Source: Eublepharis macularius (taxonomy: Eukaryota > Chordata > Lepidosauria > Squamata > Eublepharidae). From it: a DNA stretch of 64,000 bases. The stretch is from positions 65,558,052 to 65,622,051 of the forward strand of contig NC_072790.1 of the NCBI RefSeq assembly GCF_028583425.1, in the 5' to 3' direction. Under the pieces are notes generated by a model. It made no database searches, was not told the origin of the DNA, and saw nothing but the letters and a program-made list of their open reading frames with translations. Shown in pieces: positions 11,626-23,904 of the stretch (positions are counted from its first letter, which is position 1; each line of letters begins with the position of its first letter). The position numbers were made by a program, and so were the translations under genes.

Positions 11626-12388
11626 CTGCTCCCAAGGGATTTGGCTGCAACAGATTTTTTTTTTAAATGCTGTCGGGCCAACAGCATGACACCACTTCTG
11701 GAGAGTCAGTCCTCTCTAGGAATTGCCAGAACCTCTATGGTTTTACCATAGGGCTTTTCTGCATGCTCAGCTTATTGGTGATTTTCTTACTAGTTGATCC
11801 ACAGACATTGAAATTGGCTTGAATACAGTTCTTCCACATGTCTGCTCTTCTTTTGTATTTTTACATTTGTGGAGATGGCTTATTTTCTTCCTCATATGCC
11901 ATAAATGATCAGGATTTTCAAACAAGGGTTGTGTTATCATTGGTGGCATCATTGGTGATGTCATAGCACCCTTTTTTGTGCATGCCTATATCACTATATC
12001 CCTGTATCAATATAAAGGCTGATTTTTTAAATTAAAAATGAACACGTTACTAGTCTTTGCATGGGGAAGACTAAAGTGGGAGCAGTTCCACCACCCATAC
12101 ATAAGTCCACCCTCCCTGCAGTCCAAACTGGAGAGACCCACCTGTACTGACCCAGAGCCAGGAGGCAGAGGCCAGAATGGGCAGAGCAAACTGACCTCTG
12201 TTGAGGTGCCTATAGCAGCAATGGCTATGTGCTGCTTTTTCTGGCACAAGATGTGGCCACCAATCCTCTCCTCTGGACCACCAGGGCTTTTGCAAATTTT
12301 AAAAAAGTTTGAATTTCATATCACTATATTGATCTACCCTTGTAATAACAAGTACAGCAGGTTCTATAAATTCCCAGCTATCAATAAC

Positions 12389-12500
12389 AAAAATATAAGT
12401 CTCTAGCCCCTTCCCTTGCAGAACTAAAGAAGGCCCATCTCTGCAATGAAAGGGGCTAGAGACTTTTTTAAAAAAATGAAAGCTGAGAGTTCAGAGAACC
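12389..12500. repeat. Dispersed repeat, pair with 40680-40800
   Basis: It contains a perfect 15-bp inverted repeat, agtctctagcccctt / aaggggctagagact. Then comes 'ttttttaaaaaaatgaaagctgagagttcagaga', which reappears at about 40740-40800. The shared stretch suggests one unnamed dispersed family. Confidence 0.5.
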
Positions 12501-12589
12501 TGCTGTGCCTATTATTGCAACACTAGGTTGATATATCAATATGGAATAAATGGTCTCAAAAGAATTTAAAAAACAAGAAAAAACAAAAA

Positions 12590-13059
12590 GACCCTCTGCC
12601 ACCTCTGGCGGCCGTGGCCCTCTCTACCAGCCAGCTGGCTGCGGCAGCCATGGCTGCAGCGGCAGGGAAGGCCCTCTCTACTGGCCAGCCGCGCTGGCTG
12701 CAACTGCACAGCAATGGCGGCAGGGAAGGCCCTCTCTGCCAGCCAGCTGCGCCAGCCGTGGCTGCATGGCAGCAGGGAAGGCCTTCTCCGCTGGCCAGCT
12801 GGCCAGCACGACATTGGCTCCAGCCTTCCACCTGACCAGGTAAGTGGGTTGGGGGTTGAGGGGATGGGGTTAAAGGGTGGGGGTGAGAGTTTAAGGGTGG
12901 AGGTAGGCCTCCTCCCTCCCCTGTCACTTCAGTATGCTCCGAATCTTTATGGAGCATACCAAAGCGACTTAGAAACCCGAATCCGAAGTGGCATGCTGCT
13001 TTGGATTTCGGGTTTTTACAAAGCTTTAAACCCGGAGCTTTTTTGGGTGCACACCCCTA
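12590..13059. mobile_element. 5'-truncated copy of the GC-rich hAT-like element
   Basis: It shares with 8949-9738 the 'ggcagggaaggccctctct' units, the 'cttccacctgaccaggtaagtggg' segment and the 'aacccgaat..gaag.ggcatgctgctt' segment. It also shares the terminal 'gggtgcacacccctA'. The left terminus is missing. Its right end abuts the next element at 13060. Confidence 0.65.
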
Positions 13060-13485
13060 CACGAGACTCCTTGCCACGTGTTAGTTAAGTGTAGGGTGAT
13101 GCAATGTTAGCCGGGAAGTGTAGTTTAAAAAGACAGAGCCGGTGGGGAATCACTCCTCAAAGAGTTTATTAATTTCATCTTTGCTTCCCCGAAGGCTCTG
13201 TCAATTTCACCTCTCCAGTCTGAAAGTGTGTGGGATTGCAACCAGAGGGTACTGAGGAATGGAAATGGGCTGAAGCTGCCTTCCAGAGCTGGGCTTGGAA
13301 CTGGAGAGGTTATAATGGGCTGAAGTTTTCCTTCTGGCATTTCATATCCCCTTCACACTGCTCCAGTGCATAGCAAAGCCTTTGCCCTGCCACTGACTCT
13401 GTCTTTTAAAACTCTCCTTCCCGGCTAATATTGCATTTCTCAACATGTGTTCTTATTGTGTCAGATGTCTTGTGGAGGAAGACTC
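13060..13485. mobile_element. Long-TIR MITE, copy 1
   Basis: The ends carry imperfect inverted repeats of roughly 85 bp. The core shared block is 'atgcaatgttagccgggaag' followed by 'agtttaaaaagacagagcc', mirrored near 13400-13440. The inner sequence, including 'ttcatctttgcttcccc' and 'ggctctgtcaatttcacctctccag', recurs at 61631-61970. It encodes nothing. Confidence 0.7.
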
Positions 13486-13639
13486 AGAGTTTCGGGTGAT
13501 ACCTATAAAGAGGTGTGATATCATTTCCAGGTTTTCCCTACAAGTGACATCAACTCACCTATGTGGATCCCCTATATTTCCATCCCCCCAGTCTCCCACT
13601 GGCTGCTGGTACATGCCTGGCAATACTATCAATAATAGT

Positions 13640-13965
13640 CTACTGTTAATATGCTGTGCTTGGGCTGCCTTTGAAGACAGTTCAGAAATTTCAACTGGTT
13701 CAGAACATGGCCACAAGAATGCTAATAAGGGCTTTATGCACTGAACACATAATGCCCATTTTTTACCAAATAAATTTGCTCTCTATTTGTTCCTGAGCCT
13801 AGTACAAAGTGCTGGTCTGACCTTTAAAGATGTAAATGGCTTAGTTCCAAAGCACTGGAAGATCTGCCTTCAACTGTATGTATCTATATTCTGAGATCAT
13901 TTCAAAAAGCTATGGTATGGGAAGTCTCACTTCCTGAGGTATGTGAGGCATGGACCTACATAAAG
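13640..13965 (+). mobile_element. L2-like LINE remnant (ORF2 C-terminal region)
   Basis: Broken translation shows 'QNMATRMLIRALCTEHI' and further diverged pieces. This fits the segment after the reverse transcriptase of L2 elements, where the intact family reads 'QLVQNAAARVV'. Several stops and shifts; old copy. Confidence 0.45.
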
Positions 13966-14589
13966 GCCTTTGTAATGATTGCCTCTAGACTTTGACATTC
14001 CCTTCCATAGGAATTATAGGAATTCCATATAATTCCATAGGAATTATATTTGGCTCCTTTAGTACTGGTCTTTCAATGAAAACTCCTTTTTTAAATTTTG
14101 AAAGACCTTCTAACTGGAATATTGCCTCTAGTTTTAAATCATGTTTATATCTTTGTGATAGGATTGCCAGGGGCACAAGGGGACAAACCAGGGGTTGGGC
14201 AGCTAGATGCCCACCTTCTGCCTGTGTGCAAAATGGGGATATAGAAATTTTATTGCATTGCTGATTGTGAAACTGACATTGATTTGGTTGATCTGTCTCT
14301 TTAAGATTAGGACAGGATCTAAGTGGTGTTGACGTCTGTGCTGTGATGTAATTGTTGCTTTTTTCATTGTTGTAATCGGGCCAATTATCCTATTATCGTT
14401 TTGTGATTAAGGGAGTCCTTTCCTGTGTATGATTTCTGTCTGTCAATCCATGCGTCCTGTGTATTGAAATTGAACTAGAATGGCATAAGCAGCAATACTT
14501 GAGTTACCAGTGAACTGGGGGCCGGTGAGTAGATGGAATGTATATACAGAGTCTCTCTATGTATGTTAAATTAGAAATTGATTATGTTT

Positions 14590-15010
14590 CACTCTTGTTC
14601 ACAGTCCACATTTATTGTGCCCATGAAGAAGTATGTTATACGAAACGGGAATTGTATAAATATGCACGCATAATCCCGTCGGCACTCTTGGAATTATCTT
14701 TAGTTTGGACTGGAGCTTCCCAACACCTGCTTCTTAACATCTGCATTGGAACTCTATATATGGAATTTTGTATGCTGCCATATTTCCACCCTATATAGCC
14801 TATGGACATTGATTCTTCGAAAAATAACTTTATAACAATTAGGATAAAATTTTGTACTTTTATTGTATTTATTGCATGTCGAGACAGAGAGATCAGAATT
14901 TTGTTGTATTTATTGAATATTTATTATTGCGTGTAATTATGTAATACACCTTGCACTTTGCACTTATGCACTATATAAAAATATAAAAATTGATAGTTAA
15001 ATATATATTC
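14590..15010 (+). mobile_element. Unclassified retroelement fragment with hammerhead-like motif
   Basis: The fragment begins around the hammerhead-like fold and continues into a T/A-rich tail with 'tgtacttttattgtatttattg', 'tttattattgcgtgtaatta' and 'cttgcactttgcac'. The stretch at 54280-54365 resembles this tail. Hammerhead motifs are known from Penelope-like retroelements and other metazoan retroelements, which is my reason for suggesting such an origin. No reverse transcriptase is visible here, so the class is unproven. Confidence 0.4.
14617..14685 (+). ncRNA. Hammerhead-ribozyme-like fold (type I order)
   Basis: Helices can be drawn in the type I order. Stem I pairs GTGCC (14617-14621) with GGCAC (14681-14685). 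The core segment reads C-A-TGAAGA-A (14622-14630). Stem II pairs GTAT (14631-14634) with ATAC (14638-14641) around GTT. GAAA follows at 14642-14645. Stem III pairs ACGGGA (14645-14650) with TCCCGT (14674-14679). A GTC cleavage triplet ends at 14680. The consensus core is CUGANGA; this copy has an extra A after the C and an extra A before stem II, so it may be inactive or a variant. Pairing is seen; catalytic activity is inferred. Confidence 0.45.
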
Positions 15011-15039
15011 CCGGAATTGTTTGTTTGTTGTTTTTTGTG

Positions 15040-15340
15040 TGCAAAATGTGTGCATGCTCCCATGCTGTCCCAGAAAATGACATCATTTTCCAGTGCAATG
15101 GAGGAACCTCTGGGTGCACTGAAGCTGAGCTCAGTAGATATCTCCAAAAGAGCAGTTTCCAGTGAGCTCAGCTTCAGCACACCAATGGCTCCTCATAGCC
15201 AGTGTGACAGGGGGAGCATGGGAGTGCATGCATGCACTTCTCCCCTCATGCCTTCCCCCCATTGTCCAGGTGAGTGGAAATGGGGTGGTGATGGCAGATG
15301 GGGCCAGGACTTCCCCTGACCTAGATGGAGGGATGACCAG
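15040..15340. repeat. Dispersed GC-rich repeat, family B-like
   Basis: GC-richer block with 'atgacatcattttccagtgca', repeated 'gctgagctcag..gcagtttccagtgagctcagctt' (a small palindrome at 15122-15176) and 'ggtgagtggaaatgggg'. It resembles the other family B copies only in composition and short motifs. Confidence 0.35.
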
Positions 15341-15944
15341 ACTAAAGAGGATTAAATAGCAGCTAGAGGCCCAGTTCAGTTGCTTTTTCTCTGTAAAAAT
15401 TCTTTTAATGTTTTCTTGTTGCACATTTAAGAATCTGACCATTACTATAAAATAACTTTTACATTATTATGATTTAAAATGAAAATAAAAGATGTAACTT
15501 ATATGTATAGTTTCCAAGGCTACACATATAAAACACATACATTCAGGTCATGAATTCTTCTAAATTTTGATAAAATAATAAAATAATAGACTCTTATCAT
15601 AATTACACACTACAGTACATAGGTTGATTTGTTCACTGTAGAAATTAAGACACTACTCACTCCATAAATATCTGTCAAACGCAAGATGCCAAAGGATTTA
15701 CTAAATCATCCTTTAGTTATACCTTTGCAGAATGAAGTTTTAATTGGCCTTTAGGGATGCTACTAATTCAGTCTCCAAAGGAAAGGATTCATTTCTTAAG
15801 AAGACCAAGAAAAGCTGAAGAAAGGATGGAAGAGATGGCAAGAGTGAAAAAAGGATAAGTGTTCCATGGAGTGCTCTGTAAAACCCAAGATCAAACTAAA
15901 CCTTTAGCTATATTACTAAGAATTGTATCCAATTACCAATTGCA

Positions 15945-16402
15945 CTCATTATGACAGCAAAGCTGCTAGCAAAGCTCAGGAATAGGCATCCCTGTGGAAT
16001 TCAGCAGAAACATACATTTTTGGAGACCCTGCTTCAGGTGCTCCAGCCTTCTGAGACTAGGCAGTTAGCAAGCTGGGAGAGGGCCTTCTCAGTAGTGGCA
16101 CCAAAACTCTGGAACTCTTTCCCCAGGGAGATTCATTTGTCCTGTTCTATGGCCATCTTCTGCCAGCAGGTAAAGACTTTTTTCTCTAGCTTGGCATTCC
16201 CTCAGCGATCCCTTTTCCCTCCCGAAGTGTTTTAATGTTTGTCCTTCTTTTGTATTTATTTTAAGCTCTGTTTTCAAATTGTTTTAATGATATATTTGTG
16301 TGCTGGTTTTAATATTTTTAAGATGAGATTTTAATCTGTATGTTTTAATTTATTAGCTGCCATGGTGACCTTATTGGGGTAGAAGAGTGGGGTTAAAGAA
16401 CT

Positions 16403-16405
<3 letters not shown>
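15945..16405 (+). mobile_element. L2-like LINE 3' end
   Basis: An open stretch encodes 'RQLASWERAFSVVAPKLWNS' followed by 'FPREIHLS', the C-terminal motif of L2/CR1 ORF2 (compare ARAFSVLAPTWWNSL in the copy at 36081-39310). A non-coding 3' UTR follows and ends in an (AAAT)n tail at 16406-16440. Only the last part of the element is present, as usual for 5'-truncated LINE insertions. Confidence 0.75.
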
Positions 16406-16433
<28 letters not shown>

Positions 16434-16440
16434 AATAAAA
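16406..16440. repeat. (AAAT)n tail
   Basis: About eight tandem taaa units at the end of the L2-like copy, typical of this LINE type. Confidence 0.85.
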
Positions 16441-16449
16441 GTGTAAGTT

Positions 16450-18680
16450 AAGGAAATCTCCTTTTTCATTTGTATTATTTTTAATTATTTTTAAAATAAT
16501 TATAATGCAACATAAACACAATCTAACCTACAGACATAACATTCAGAGTCACATAAGGGAATAGAAAAACGAAAACATATATGATAAAAGAAAAAAAGAT
16601 AAAAATTAAAAAATGAGAGAAAAAAGATAAAAGGAAAGAAGATAAATAAAACAGACAGTGTTAAATCAACCTATTAATGGAGGACTTTTCAACTTTATCT
16701 TTTACTATGTAGAACCCAGAGAGGAAATTTTTAGTGATATTTTCCTTTTTTTCTAGAGAATTTTCATGTATACTAGTATTCTAGTCTCTTTTCTACAGTT
16801 TGAGGAAGGGTTCAGATAAATGTTGATATTGAGTACTTTTCTGATTAGTTTATGTAATAAAGTCTTGCCACATTTAATTAAAATCCAACATTCTAGCATT
16901 ATCTTTGACAGCTCTCAGTTGATACGTCAATTTTTCCACCATTGCAATTTGCCATAATTCAGAGTACCAAAGATGCACTGATAAAGATTAAGCCGACTTC
17001 CAGCACTTTGCTATACACTTACATGCTGCCATCAGCATGAACATTATCAACCCCTTTGATGACACTTTTTGATTTTGTTCCCTCCAGATTGTTAACAGGG
17101 CCACTGCTGGTGTGGCATAAATAACTTGACGTGTGATATTTTACATTTCTATGAATATTTTTTTTCCAAAATCTTGACACTACCAGGCATGACCACTACA
17201 TATGAATATAGTTGCCTTGCTGACCACAATTTCTCCAACAGTTTACATTATTTGTGTTGATTATTCTGGCAAGATGTACTGGGGTGATGTACTATCAGTG
17301 TAATAACTTCAAAGAATTTTCCCTGAGGGCTATTGATACTATTTTCCTTGTTTGACTTATCCATAATTTTTCCATACATTTTGTTCTATTTGTATCCCTG
17401 TATCATTTCCCCAAATTGTTTTCAATCCATTTAAAGTACTTATATTTATTTCAATTAAATGTGAATATATTTTAGAAGTTATTCCTTTTGTGCTATTCAT
17501 GTGTTCCTTTAAGATCTGTTCAATTCATAATTAGATAATGTAATTGATGAAGACAGATCCAATTCATTGGGATTCCTTGTAACTTTTCTTTTACTTGTAC
17601 TACAGTCAGGGGAGATTTATTTTCATAAAGATCTCTCATTCTATAAATCCCTCTTTCGTACCATTTAGTATATTCTTCTATTTTACCTATGTGAGAAAAG
17701 TTGGGGTGCAGTGTGAATGGAATTAATGGGGATATTTCTGGTATTAATTTGTTCTTCTACTTGTTCCAAAATTTTAATGTGGTATATAAAAAAGGATTCT
17801 CGGCCCATTTTATATCTCTTACTTTTTTCCCCTCCAAAAAGTTTTTTCAATCAATTTCAAATGCTCCTTGTTTGCTTCCATGTCCACCCATATCTTTTCA
17901 AAGGTGTCCTCCAGATATGCTATCAATTGGTTTGCCTAATAATATTTACTTATACTAGGTTCCCATCCTCCTTTTTTGTCTCAGGGCCTTTGTCAATTGT
18001 GGTCTTTTACTTTGATAAATGAAATTAGTGCATATCTTTTGCCATTTTGCTAGCTGTTTTGATTTAATTGTTATGGGAAGTGTTTGAAAAAGATTAATTT
18101 TGGCAGCACTACCATTTTGATAGCATTGATTCTTCCCGTAATTGTCAAATGTATCTGGGAGACTGGGACTATCTCTTAATATCTTTTCCTATCACTGGGT
18201 GAATATTTAGTTGCTGGAGTTTGTTTAAATTTCTTGAGATATTTACACCGAAGTATTTGAAAGATTTGTAAAATACTGGAATACCCAAATCATTTTGAAT
18301 TTTGTATTGTGTTTTAGGTTTGATATTTATATACATATTGCTCCATATTTTTATAACTGATGCATAATCCTGCTATTATTCCATATTCATGAATCTCTCT
18401 CATCGGTTCCGGTATAGCTTCTTTTGGGTTTACCATTAATATTGCCACAACATCAGCAAATATTGATCATTTGTAAATGACATATTGATCATTTGTAAAT
18501 GAAAAAACCAATAAGCATATTAGAGGGCTAGAAGTAAATGGTATTTGACCATTTATTCTAGTCCTCTAATATGCGTCTTGGTTTTTATGGCAATTGCCAA
18601 AGGTTCCAGTGAGAGAACAAAAATCAATGGTGATAAAGGGCACCCCTGTTTAGATCCTTTATTAGTTTGAATTCCAATCC
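16450..18680 (-). mobile_element. 5'-truncated L1 LINE
   Basis: On the minus strand, broken translation shows L1-type ORF2 motifs. Near 18600-18660 it reads KGSKQGCPLSPLIFVLSLEP. Then 'DVVAILMVNPKEAIPEPM' is found around 18400-18455, and 'GSAAKINLFQTLPITIKSKQ' near 18060-18110. These match the L1 reverse transcriptase block (QGCPLSPLLF, FADD-like, and the downstream 'LPKLIY..N.IPI' region). The A-rich terminal part lies near 16450-16680. Many frameshifts and stops, so it is dead. An inverted duplication interrupts the RT block at 18503-18586. Confidence 0.75.
18460..18503. repeat. 22-bp tandem duplication in the L1 copy
   Basis: The unit atattgatcatttgtaaatga(c) is present twice in a row, immediately next to the inverted duplication at 18503-18586. 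Confidence 0.85.
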
Positions 18681-21267
18681 CCCCTCCCTGTATTATAATC
18701 AGCAACACATTTCAAATGTGTGGATTAGAGTTGTTACAGGTGGTGGAATTTCTTTTTCTGAAATATTATTTTTTAGGTATAATAATTGGTTTCTCTTATT
18801 CTCTTTTCCTCCTTCCAAAGAGAAATTCTCTTTGGTTTCTCAGTTTATCTTGGAATTTTTTTAAACCATGTGATAGTGTAGGTTTCCTCACCTGTGTATT
18901 TCTACCTGTTGTTGGGCCACTGTAATATGATACAAATGGTAAAAGCAGCCAGACAAGTCCTGGCTTGTGTTTAATTGTTTTGACCTTGGAAAGAACTACT
19001 ACAAATGCTCCTCTCTCCCTCCCAATATTGCATATGATGGGAACATCAGTATTTGATCCTGTTCAGGGCAGCTATTTGTACCTTTCTGAAATGAGAAACC
19101 ATAACACTAATTCACACCCTCCTTTTAGATCTATTTCTGTTCGTATTGGCCAATACATCACATGCTAGATAGATCTGTAAGCAAAGCTTCAAGAATGTAT
19201 ATGGATATACAAAAGTGAGCAGTAACCAGCCGATCTGTTTTGAGGAAACACAACTAGAAGAGAGAGTGCTGGGCTTTCTCCAATGTTTAGAGAAGCAAAA
19301 AACTCCAAATCACATTCTGTAAGGACTCACCGTACAGGCATCACCACCATTTGTTGTGTATTTTTTCCTAATAGTTCAACAGACTACAGATGAATAGGGA
19401 TAAAATGTACAGGGGAAGGTGGCAGAGGCCTGAGAAGGTACTGGGACAGGGGATGTCTCAGGATGGAGAAGAAGGAATTGAAGAAAAGGGAAGCGTTCTG
19501 ACACCCACCTTCTCAGCCACAGCCAATATGATTATGTAACTTTACATATGATGTTAATACTAATGGATAAAAGAAGATATAATTCCCATTTGCTAGAAAC
19601 ATAATTTGAAAACACCCCATTAGGAAGTCATGATTTTAAGTCAAGCATGTAGAGAATGATATTTTGCTTTGGACTAATGTATGCTCAGCTGCCGAACAAA
19701 TACAATTATTTTTGAAACTGTCAGCTTGGATAATCTTTGGTTTGCATCTATGCATTTTTTACCTTTTATGATTTCCAGTAATTCTAACCTAGCTGTATTC
19801 TTTGCCCTACTTATATGACATATTATAAAATGGAGTTTATGAATACACACTTCAATAGAACTAATCTGAATGTATATCTTCCAGAGGGTTTTGTGTAGTT
19901 TCATGTCCAATTGTTTTAAATAGATAATATAAAATCAAAATAACGTGCAAAAATTTGGGTCAGAACATTGTTTAGGAAAGGAGACTTTTTACAGTGGAGG
20001 TTTGTAGGACAGATGTCTCCTGAAATCACAATGGTTTATAAACTCAAAGGCTGATTACAATGGGAGAGATACACATGTATTTAAATCTTTTCTACTGCTG
20101 TCAACTGCATGTAGAATAGCTTAGCCTAAACTGGATCATGCCTCTGTATTATGAAAGCAATGTGACTATTGGTTTCTTCTGCTGGCCTAGGATTAGAAAA
20201 CTACTGTATTTCCAGCATCAATAATCTTTTAGCACACTTGTGTATGAGATATTCATTTAGCTACTCATTGCATTGGAGAGTGCTGATTTGCTTGTAAATT
20301 GTAAATCCCTTGAAATAAATGGGTTGGTGAGGAGGCAAGAGATCTTTGTTGGCTGGACTGCGGCTCTAGCTCATGGTAAAAAAATCCACCAAGCCAAAAC
20401 TTTGTTTTCATTTAGGAGGAACATAACGAAGACTTGAATTAAAAAACTCTGACTCCTGGGCAAACTTGATGGTAAAGCATAGTGCAGATCTATTAGGTGA
20501 GCCAATTGTGTTTGGAGTTAGTATCTGCAAAAGGAATCCAATACAAAAAGGGTCTATTTACCAAAGGTGAGCAGCTAAAGCAGAACCTGGTCTGGGGTGA
20601 GGGAATGGCCTTGTTCCTTGCTTTTGTGTCGGGTAACCGCCCCGCTCTGCTAAGCAAAATAAAGGCAGAGCATGGCTAGACTGGTTTTCTGGGTTTGGCT
20701 GACATTCCATTTTAGGAATGACTGATGACGTTTCTGCGTGAATTTGGGTCTCAAGGATCAATGGGTCCTTTCTGTAACTGTTGGGTCTTGTTCAAAATAT
20801 TGTCTTGAAATCAACTCAAGGGTGGAAGCCATCTAATGTAGGATATTTTTCAAGAAGTATTTTCAATAAAGCATTTTAATTGAAGTAGTCCAAGAACAAT
20901 GTAGTATTATGGGATTTGTTTTGCTGTTTTACCTTGTGTATGAGAGAGCGAGTGTTGTCACATGAACAATAAAGAGTGATAACTGTTGCCATGAAATATG
21001 TTTTAGCTCTAATCAGCATTTTTGCCATTGCTTTTTAAAAGCTGATTTATTACTGTGATTAATGCCTATGAAACTCCGATCAAAACGGATCTGTTCACTT
21101 TTCTGGCTTCAATCCCACAAGTCACATTTTACCTCAGAATGACATAAATCAGCTTAGCCTGGCCTCAATAAAAGCCAGAGAGGAAGAATGTAGAAGTAAT
21201 TTTGGGTTGTCACTGAATGATTGGTTTTCTGATTTCACACTTTTACCAAAAATAGAACAGGCCTTAC

Positions 21268-21326
21268 CGTAGCTGTCATAAGCGTCTTCGCTTGTTCCAT
21301 GACCATAGTCATAATATTCAGGCAGA
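21268..21326 (-). CDS. KHDRBS2: KHDRBS2 (SLM1) penultimate coding exon, 59 bp
   Basis: On the minus strand a TCTATTGCAG acceptor precedes the exon and G|GTAAGG is the donor. The exon completes a serine codon from the exon at 43851-43933, encodes LPEYYDYGHGTSEDAYDSY, and leaves one base that forms alanine with the last exon. The tyrosine-rich sequence is the segment of Sam68-like proteins phosphorylated by Src-family and BRK kinases, which lowers RNA binding (family knowledge). The PEYYDYGHG..EDAYDSYA wording fits KHDRBS2 rather than KHDRBS1 (SEYYDYGHGEVQDSYEAY) or KHDRBS3 (ADYYDYGHGLSEETYDSY), by recall. Confidence 0.93.
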
Positions 21327-23297
21327 CTGCAATAGATTCAGACAGCAAGTAAGGTTATTGCAAATGGAATGCTTCAAATCTCTAAATCTAAACAAAATAT
21401 GAAGATGCATCTTTATATTGTTGCTCTTTTTTAAAAGCTAGAAGTAGCAAGCCATTAAGAGAGAAAAAGCCCTGAAATGAAAAATAAATGAACAACCTCT
21501 CAACATACAATAGATTGCATTGTTCCTCTTCTTTTTCCCTTTAATAAAAGTAACTTTGAACAGAAGTAATCTTTTGAAGGCTTGACTGTGAAGGTACAAA
21601 AGGGATATTTTCAATACATATGGCTCTAAAAGGACCAAAGCAATTACTTTTTCACTCTCAATTAACTTAAAGCAAGTGTTTCAATCAGGACTTAGAACAA
21701 TCCAATCAATATTTCTCAAATAGACCTTTCCCATAAAAAGTGACCTTGTGATTCTTGAAATGAACCTGCAAGAGTTTTGCCTTGCCTTTCAATGCTTTGG
21801 CTGTGCTTCTTTTCCACATTTATGATGTTACTGGGAACACACAGTTTGGATTCTAGAACTGTAAGGAACCCAAAGTTCATTCAATGCATGTCCCTGCACT
21901 TCAGAAATAACATTTCTAACCATATTTTGCTAACAAAACATCTTTCATTGTAGACAAAAACTTCTTTACAGGGGAGAGAATTAGTATACCATATCATGGT
22001 AGATGCGTCCATAGGAATAGGGATAATTTCAGGGGGACGCTGCCCAGCTAGAAGAAGGCACAATATTAGTGCTTCAAAAACTACTACCATCAGCAGTGGC
22101 AGTACAGGAGGCCTTAAGAGCAGTAGAAAACAGATTCCACCTTAGTTATGTTTTTGAATATGAAGATCCCCCTCCCCAATCATTCTTCGTCTATTTACTA
22201 TATGCATTATCAATTTCTAATTTCTGTCTCTTATACAAACTTGTGGTAATTGTATACACACATATTATTTACATCAAATTACATTTTATTTACCATGAAA
22301 TATATAGTAAACAAATATAGCACCTATATAATTTTTAAATTGGGTATGAAACACACATAGATTAAAATGTTTTCTTTAGTTCTACTGTTTACTGTAGGAT
22401 CACCGTGCAAAATTAGACAGCACAATCAGTATTATATAATATATTGGACTTTGTTGCTGTTGTCTGTTGTGTTTTATAAAAGTACGTTGCATTGTGAAGC
22501 AAAGATCTGAACAATTAGGTAAGACAAAACATTTTGGGGAGTAAAAGTAACTGTTCAAAACTGTCATAGCAACAAGACACTGCTTTCTTTTCTTCATGTC
22601 ATCAGTTCATCCATAGGTGTAAACTATGGGGGCGGGGATGAGGGGCTTGAGCCCCCCCAGGGTGTTGAGGGGCTCAAGCCCCCTCAGATTGGCTAGGGGA
22701 GCAAGCAGTGACAAACTCACCCTCTTTACATGGTGGATGCTCTGTTAATTTGTGTTGATTATCAGGGAGTATTACCATTCAAGAAACCTTTCCCATGACA
22801 ACTATCTAGATTAGCTTTGAAAGATCCTGCACTAGAGACACATATATCCAAATCTGAAGGTGAGCCCTATGCCTTTCCAGGATATGAATGGTTTTACCAT
22901 CATCTTACATAGAAAATGGTGACTGATGGTTTGCAAAATCTTTGAGCAATATTTACTAGGGGCGTGGATTTGGCAATGAGTTAATAAAATTTCACTCAAA
23001 TCCCTTCTATTATTTAGTATTTTTAATATAACTAAGAAAAGATGGAGGTGATGTTGGTTGGGAAGCAGAATGTTTGGCTGGTGTTGATCTCTCAGCCTTA
23101 GATGGGGGTTAAACTTTCTTTATTAAACAAAAGAGTTTAGGGGTGTTCTTGAATTTGGTTTTGTCAATTGATACAAAGGTTTGCATGGTGGCTAGAAATA
23201 CTTTCTTTCAATTATATCTGGCTTGTAAGCTGGCCCCTGATCTAGACTCTAGCTGCACTGATCCATGCTACCATATTCTCCAGATCGTGCTAGAGCT

Positions 23298-23545
23298 CTA
23301 GGTCTCCCTGTGGGGTTGGGAGATCCCCTGTTCCCAGTCTCTGTCCCCCTCTTCCATCCCCCTGGCTAGTGTGTGTGTGGGGGGAAGGCCCTGGGGTCGG
23401 GCCCAGGTAGCAAGAAACCTCCTGGGCCAGAGTGCAGTGGGTGCACTCCTCACAGGTGCAATTACATCATTTCCAGGTGCATGACATAAGGTGTCAGGTC
23501 CCTCCCAGGAGGGGGGATCAATGGGATCTGGCAACCCTAGATGGG
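23298..23545. repeat. Dispersed GC-rich repeat, family B
   Basis: It runs from 'gggttgggagatcccctg' through 'gggcccaggtagcaagaaacctcctgggccagagtgcagtgggtgcactcct' to 'gatctggcaaccctagatgg'. The order matches the copy at 7020-7275 in inverse orientation. An 89-codon open frame on the minus strand reflects composition only. Confidence 0.5.
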
Positions 23546-23904
23546 GTTGGTATGACACGCTGTACATGGGGTTTGCCTTTTGAAGAAAGGCTTCTCAAAA
23601 GCTTCTAATGATATTCAGAAAATCCAGATTTTCTGAATCTGCAGTAGTATATCTCCTATGAGTTCTCCACCAGAGTTCAGTGCTAGATTAGAAATACTTA
23701 CACAGTTTGAGTGTCAAAATGGATCATTAATTCATAGTAGTATAAATCTACCTGAATGTATACAACAGCTTGACACATTCGTTACTGGAATAAGAGTCTC
23801 TTCCAATTTGTTTTTAAGTTCAGATCACTGAATTGAAGTTCAAACAATTAAGCCTATCTAAATGGTTTTCTATCATTATTTTAAAACAGTGTTAAAAGAC
23901 CAAT

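Larger units (their letters stand above)
1952..21267 (-). other. KHDRBS2: Last intron of KHDRBS2 (about 19.3 kb)
   Basis: The intron is bounded by a G|GTAAGG donor at the low-coordinate side of the 59-bp exon and a TTTTAG acceptor next to 1951. The intron phase is 1 (a codon split 1+2). Recognisable repeats inside are listed separately. Between them (for example 1980-3540, 4570-5540, 7610-8940, 18700-21260) I see only AT-rich sequence without convincing coding, RNA-gene or named repeat signal. Confidence 0.85.

Noticed and set aside
12550-13088. Overlapping open frames of 97-133 codons on both strands
   Set aside because: Same GC-rich repeat as above; frames overlap in all phases and reflect the tandem units.
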